From NCBI GenBank assembly GCA_037447655.1, contig JBBHKE010001626.1, positions 188,001 to 237,081 of the forward strand: a stretch of DNA of 49,081 bases. Direction: 5' to 3'. Source of the stretch: Zygnema cylindricum. Its lineage: Eukaryota; Streptophyta; Zygnematophyceae; Zygnematales; Zygnemataceae. Below, piece after piece: positions 44,418 to 49,081 of the stretch (positions within the stretch are counted from its first letter, which is position 1; each line of letters begins with the position of its first letter). Under the pieces are notes generated by a model. It saw nothing but the letters and a program-made list of their open reading frames with translations, did no database searches and was not told the DNA's origin. The translations under genes and the position numbers were made by a program.

Positions 44418-47320
44418 ATGGATGGCGCAATAGCCATGGGGGGGAGCAGTTGCCAAGAAGGGCCTCCTGTTTCACGCACAAATCTAGGAGCAAGTTTTGA
44501 CGACCTTACTGTGGACCTTCTGACTGCGATACTTCTAAAGACAAATCCAACTGTTTACGAGCTCTGTGCTTGGTCAACGCTGAGTCAACGGATGAAAACT
44601 GCATGTTATTCTGGCAAATTATGGCAAAAAGTTGACATGGTTTGTCATCCGAGAAAAACTATATACGGATGGGGACTTGAAATGATGGCTGGAAGATGTA
44701 TGCGATTAGAGGAACTCGTTTTGAAGGGAATCAATGTTCCAGTGAGTGCAAAAACAAGTTCCCTGTCGTTTTTTTAAAGCTATGGTGGATATTTTTCTGA
44801 AGTGCGTTATAAATCATTATATTTACTTCAGTTATAATCATTTTCAGGATGAGGATTTTCATGTGTAGAAGAGCTCACTTATTAGCGTGGACAGGTTCTG
44901 ATGCTTTTTTTTGACAAGTCAATTTAATGTGATTGGGTTATGCTGCTTTAGTTTTAGTTGTCCATTTTTTTTTTCTTTCTTTTTCATGCGTACGAGTTTT
45001 CCAGTGTTGTTTCTGCTTTTGCTTTTGCACAGTGTATTAGATAGTGTGCTCATGTATGCATCTCACATGAATTTCCAGTCATCAGCAGGAGGGAGGAACA
45101 GAGGGAAGCAGTCTAGTTTGCAGGGTATCCCTGAATCATAGTACTACAGTATGGTATTTTTGGCCGTATTATATGCACAAAAAGAGTAAAATAATAGTGA
45201 TAATAATAAGATAGCGCACTACGCCTATTTTACTCCTTTGGTGCATATGATTCGGCCAAAAACACCATGCTTTTGTTCTGTGTCCTGGATAGGTTGCCTT
45301 GAAATCTTTGTGCAGTGTGCATGCTGCTCTCCTTCACATTTCTTTCTCCGTTTTCTTACTACACCTCCTATTGCGATTAAAGTTCATAACTCTAATTTGG
45401 TCGCTGCTTTTTCTGGCCAAAAATCATAAAATAGTGTCGATAACACTATTTAAGGTAGTGGACGACATTGCCATCTCTCCCTGCACTAAATTTTTATCAT
45501 GCATACCAATTTTTCATTTACACTAATAATTCTTTTACTCTAATGGCCATGGGCGGTGTAGTTTGGCTACAAGTTGATGCTGATAATTGAATGTGGCCGG
45601 CTATACTCTAAGTGTAACACAGCTTGTCTGTTTTTCTTTCATACAGGATCGACCCAACCCATGGATGCATTATGGCTTAGAAAAGCTGCTAGAGGGATGT
45701 GGAAAAGTAAGCCTGCGGGTATTGCAGCTTAAATTTGTGTGCCAGCTTCCATTCACAGACCTACTGCTTACGAAAGTTGGCAATTTATGTCCTCTTTTGG
45801 AGGACTTTGAATTATCTGCCACAAATTATTTTGCGACAGATTCTGCAGTAAGTACAGATAAATTCTGAGTTTTTATTTGGACTGTGGAGAGTTGCTGAAG
45901 TTTTGCTCGTTGGACTGGTCTTGATGGCTGGAGTGTGTGAATCTTATTGGCTCTCTCCACTGTAGATATGATGGAGACGAACACTTTTGTGAGTTCTTCT
46001 TGACATTTTTTGGAAACTTAATTCTTCTCACAATGATAACTTTTGCATGCGTGTTGGGCATACAGTATTAAGTTTCTTTTATCTCTTAATTGTAATATAC
46101 AGTGAGATTTGACCTTTGAGGTCCTTTTATCTCTTAATTTGTAATATATAATTAAACTTAACCTTTTTGCATCCCATCTATAGTTTGCTCTAAATTTCCT
46201 TCATGGTTTTGCTGACTGTGTTGAATTGATGCTGAGCAGGTTACCACTTTCATTCGAGCCTGCCCAAAACTTGTTCATTTTCGATGTTTTGTGAAAGAAG
46301 GCGGCCCTCTCCATGCCCTTAGTGATGTCACACTTTGGCAGATAGCAAAGAAATTGCCAGGTTTACGAACGCTTGAAATCAATGGATACAACATGACAGA
46401 GAATGGTCTCTTTGGTCTTGAAGATTGCAAGCATCTGGAACGCCTTGGGCTCCATGGTTACAAAAGGTATGGATTGATTTTTTTTTATTGTCTTTAAATT
46501 CAGAATGCTTATAATAGCCCTTACAATAGCCCTTATTGAAGCCTTCTTAACTTCTGTGAGTTTCTGATGTGATCTTTGACATGAGAGTTCTTCGATTGTG
46601 TTTTATTTTCGAGTAGGAATTTCACAAGATGTGCTAGAATTGGACAATTTTAGAAGGCCACTAGTTTCTTTGTTTAGTACTTTCAGTGAGAAATAGTGGT
46701 CGTCTGCTTTCTGCCCATTTCCCTTGCAACACAATCGTAAAACTTGTCAGAAAAGACGACATTATGGTGACCGTTGGGAGAAAATGGAGGGACATTATTG
46801 GTTGGACAGGGGAGTGTTTGACCGTGCGAGAACACAAGAAGATGAAAAAGTGACCGAATTTCCTTGTCTACGAGAAATATTGTTTTCTCATGTTCTTCCG
46901 TCTGCCGGTGAACTCCGAGGACTTCTCCGAATGGCTCCATCGCTGCGTCTCGTAGAGCTCCAGCCTCATAGCACAGACGAGCGAATGAAAACTCATTCGG
47001 AAAATCTCGCCGATTGTTTGAGGAGCGAATTTTCTCATATTGAAGCTGTCCTCGAAACGTTGTTACCGGATGGTGTAGAGCAGTTGACTGCAGCCATGTT
47101 GACATCAAAGCTTTTGGAGAAGGAGGAGAGGAGGAGGGAGAGAGAGAGAAAAGCGACAGAAGAAGCGACTAATCGCAGGTTGGCGGAATGGAGTGAGCAG
47201 GAGAGCCAGAAAGAAAGAGAAATGGAAGAGTGGAGGCAAAGACAACAGGAACGGTCGGCAAAAGAAAATGATGATAAGTCCAGCAGCAGTTTGCATGACA
47301 TCATGGATTTCAGATTTTAA
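44418..47320 (+). CDS. F-box/leucine-rich-repeat protein with charged C-terminal helix
   Basis: Four exons, 44418-44741, 45647-45847, 46240-46466 and 46810-47320, join in frame to 420 aa. The first ATG in the open frame is used. Residues about 26-72 (LTVDLLTAILLKTNPTVYEL then LWQKV) look like an F-box, which docks to SKP1 in SCF ubiquitin ligases. LRR-like segments follow (RCMRLEELVLKGINVP; LRVLQLKFVCQLP; LRTLEINGYN; HLERLGLHGYKR; PCLREILFSHVLPSAGELRG) and would bind substrate. Residues about 349-405 are a Glu/Arg-rich coiled coil. The last acceptor (ttggacag|GGGAG) is chosen because it restores the LRR frame; upstream acceptors hit stops. AATAAA at 47466 is a likely poly(A) signal. The F-box is recognised by pattern only. 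Confidence 0.72.
45151..45268. mobile_element. 118-bp foldback in intron 1 of the F-box gene
   Basis: The arms 45151-45192 (atggtatttttggccgtatt and onward) and 45226-45268 (ending ggccaaaaacaccat) pair at about 37 of 43 positions around a loop of about 33 nt. Compact enough for either a tiny MITE or a pre-miRNA-like hairpin. No target duplication was seen. Confidence 0.6.
45358..45563 (-). mobile_element. MITE family M, copy 4 (intron 1 of the F-box gene)
   Basis: Left end actacacctcctattgcgat, right end atggccatgggcggtgtagt. The interior, ggccaaaaatcataaaatag followed by tgtcgataacactatttaag, is the reverse complement of the interior of copy 1. It is 206 bp, like the other full copies, and has the cleanest actacacc/ggtgtagt ends of the four. 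Confidence 0.65.
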
Positions 47321-47465
47321 AATTTGTTGTATTTTTGTATTTTAGCGGCTTAAGCTGAGGTGAAATCCGCAAGTATCTTGGTATATACTAATGGTTTTTG
47401 ACTGTAATAATAGTTTTGGACAGTCTTTCTGTCTGGACAAGAATTGTTTACGTGCTTGTGAATAG

Positions 47466-47471
47466 AATAAA
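47466..47471 (+). promoter_or_regulatory. Likely polyadenylation signal of the F-box gene
   Basis: AATAAA lies 146 bp after the stop codon in an AT-rich stretch with no other candidate nearby. Confidence 0.45.
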
Positions 47472-47479
47472 TATAAACG

Positions 47480-48910
47480 GAAACTTAATCATCTGTTCAA
47501 CTATCATGTTGGAGTATTCGACTCACAAGTGATGTTTTGATGGACCGATTAATAAGGGCGTTGTCGAGCGGTGGTGTTTTCCTCGCAATTGTGCCGTAAG
47601 GAAGCTGATCCGGGCTTACGGGACAGGAATGGAACAGTGAATTAATCCTTTCCTTGAGAAAACATATAAGCAGTTGACAAGTGTCTTTAGGTTATAATGA
47701 TCAACATGTTGACTACTATATTGACTAGCCTCACGAGGTTGCAAGTTTTGAAAGTTGTTGAAAACCTCTTCGAAAACTGGTGTTTTCTATGTGGACATGC
47801 TATAGAAGTGGATCGTGGACTAGCTAATCAGCATGTTGTGACTCAGGATTGTCTGTTTTAAGGACTGGGCATTTATTTCCTTTTGCCAAGGGTTTTGTAG
47901 TTTGCATTGAAAACATGTTTTCATGTGAATTCTATTTATTATTTGTCCTTTTCCACCAACTTTTACTACTCTTGGTCAAATGTCCAAGTCTTCATAAATA
48001 ATGTGAATCTCCTCATTTAGGATTTTTTTTAGTTTTTGTAGTTTTGGTTTTCAATCTCAAACAGCCGATGGAAGCCAAAACCAGAAGCGTCATGAATGTC
48101 AAGGGATATAATGATATTGTTAGGAGCCTGCGTGGCCCAATGTATCACAAAAAACCATCGTGAGAACAAATCGCCCGTAACAACTAGAGATTTACATTTT
48201 GTTGAATTTCTAACAGTACCATGATCCTTCCGTGTTTATCAAATTTCAAATATGGCCTATCGTGTCTATCTAAACTTTGTACTGCGATACAATGGCACGC
48301 GAAATACAAATTTGTTCAGGCAGGGGACCATCACGCCCATCGTTTTGGAGTCAGAACATTCTCCCGGCAGTCAAATGGTTTAGCTTTGTAAATGACCGTT
48401 GGATGATATAATTATAGGCAAGCAATCGAAAGGTAAGGGTCCGACCCTTCGATTGCGATGCCAATATTGAAAAAAGGAAACCTGTGTGATAAAAAAAAGT
48501 ACTTTGACAGGGAGATATTCGACACTGATAACGATGGGATCTGTAGTGGCATTTAATTGTTCACTACAGCGTAAGCAAACTTTTAACCTTCTCTTCTATT
48601 GCGATGTGTTCCAAACACCCTTGTGGGCTTACTGAGTACAGGGAATTACTTGGCGAAACTGAGCTTTATGAAGGAAGCATGATGGTCCTCCATGCTTGAT
48701 AGAGCCCAGCGAGGGAGGCCTAGAACACAAGGCGATCCATCACCCCAATAGTAAATTGTAGGAGGATGGACATTTGCATGCATAGTGGCTTGTTGAAAGC
48801 CATAGAAACGTTGACAATGGAAGGCCATGACTGGGAGGCTAGGGCTATCCTTCGCTTCCTTACTTACCCCTTGATCAAGCAGCCCTCTCCCAGGAGAAGC
48901 ATCAAGTTGG
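47480..48910. other. Intergenic region, little seen
   Basis: About 1.4 kb downstream of the F-box gene. A small hairpin (gcaatcgaa / ttcgattgc) is at 48422-48456. A minus-strand frame of 60 codons at 48646-48828 has no recognised family. Nothing else is supportable. Confidence 0.3.

Positions 48911-49081
<171 letters not shown>

Noticed and set aside
44848-44870. Exon beginning at 44850 (GAT GAG GAT TTT) in the F-box gene
   Set aside because: It has a good acceptor but meets TAG after six codons in the required phase, while the 45647 exon joins cleanly.
46467-46809. Exon start at 46618 or 46751 for the last F-box exon
   Set aside because: In the phase set by the upstream exon both reach stops (46654 and 46851); only 46810 gives the long frame with the LRR text.

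Overview
The window is nuclear DNA from a eukaryote, most likely a streptophyte (land plant or charophyte alga). Genes are split by GT-AG introns, a plant-type Ty1/copia relic is present, and one gene encodes a protein close to plant BRIP/GLTSCR SWI/SNF subunits. Nothing resembles a bacterial operon, CRISPR array or plasmid. The species cannot be named from the sequence. Exon borders were read by eye from splice consensus, phase and protein similarity.

Layout. 1-2930: a decayed copia pol relic interrupted by about 1 kb of foreign DNA with a tRNA-like segment. 2930-5700: three diverged tandem copies of a non-coding unit. 6152-21733: a UBE3A/E6AP-type HECT ubiquitin ligase gene (copy A), with a start exon, a 96-nt exon present in three tandem versions, N-terminal helical exons and a complete HECT block with the catalytic Cys. 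Its introns carry several MITE-like foldbacks. 22.1-23.2 kb: 3' flank with a 67-bp tandem duplication. 23618-24375: a non-autonomous hAT-like element holding a 62-bp tandem array. 24898-27488: a two-exon GLTSCR/BRIP-like gene (502 aa) with a very acidic tail. 28071-28729: a large head-to-head inverted repeat that includes exon- and intron-like sequence.

29725-41772 holds a second copy (B) of the HECT locus. It lacks the start codon and the 96-nt exons. A 3,785-bp deletion has removed most N-terminal exons, and the junction carries a 12-nt filler that looks templated. A purine tract of about 26 bp in A is about 600 bp in B. The 8.3 kb carrying the HECT exons appears identical between copies, introns included, while the flanks are 99% (left) and visibly less (right) identical. 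B is best read as a 5'-truncated recent duplicate or pseudogene.

41.6-43.2 kb holds decayed minus-strand coding remnants, 43519-43974 a second hAT-like element, and 44418-47320 a four-exon F-box/LRR gene (420 aa) with two foldback elements in intron 1. The window ends in a CT microsatellite.

The three genes point to ubiquitin-mediated turnover (HECT E3, F-box) and chromatin remodelling (BRIP-like). They are ordinary neighbours; nothing shows that they act in one pathway. The most unusual material is structural: the mosaic duplication, the filler junction, the repeat expansion, the foldbacks and the exon triplication.
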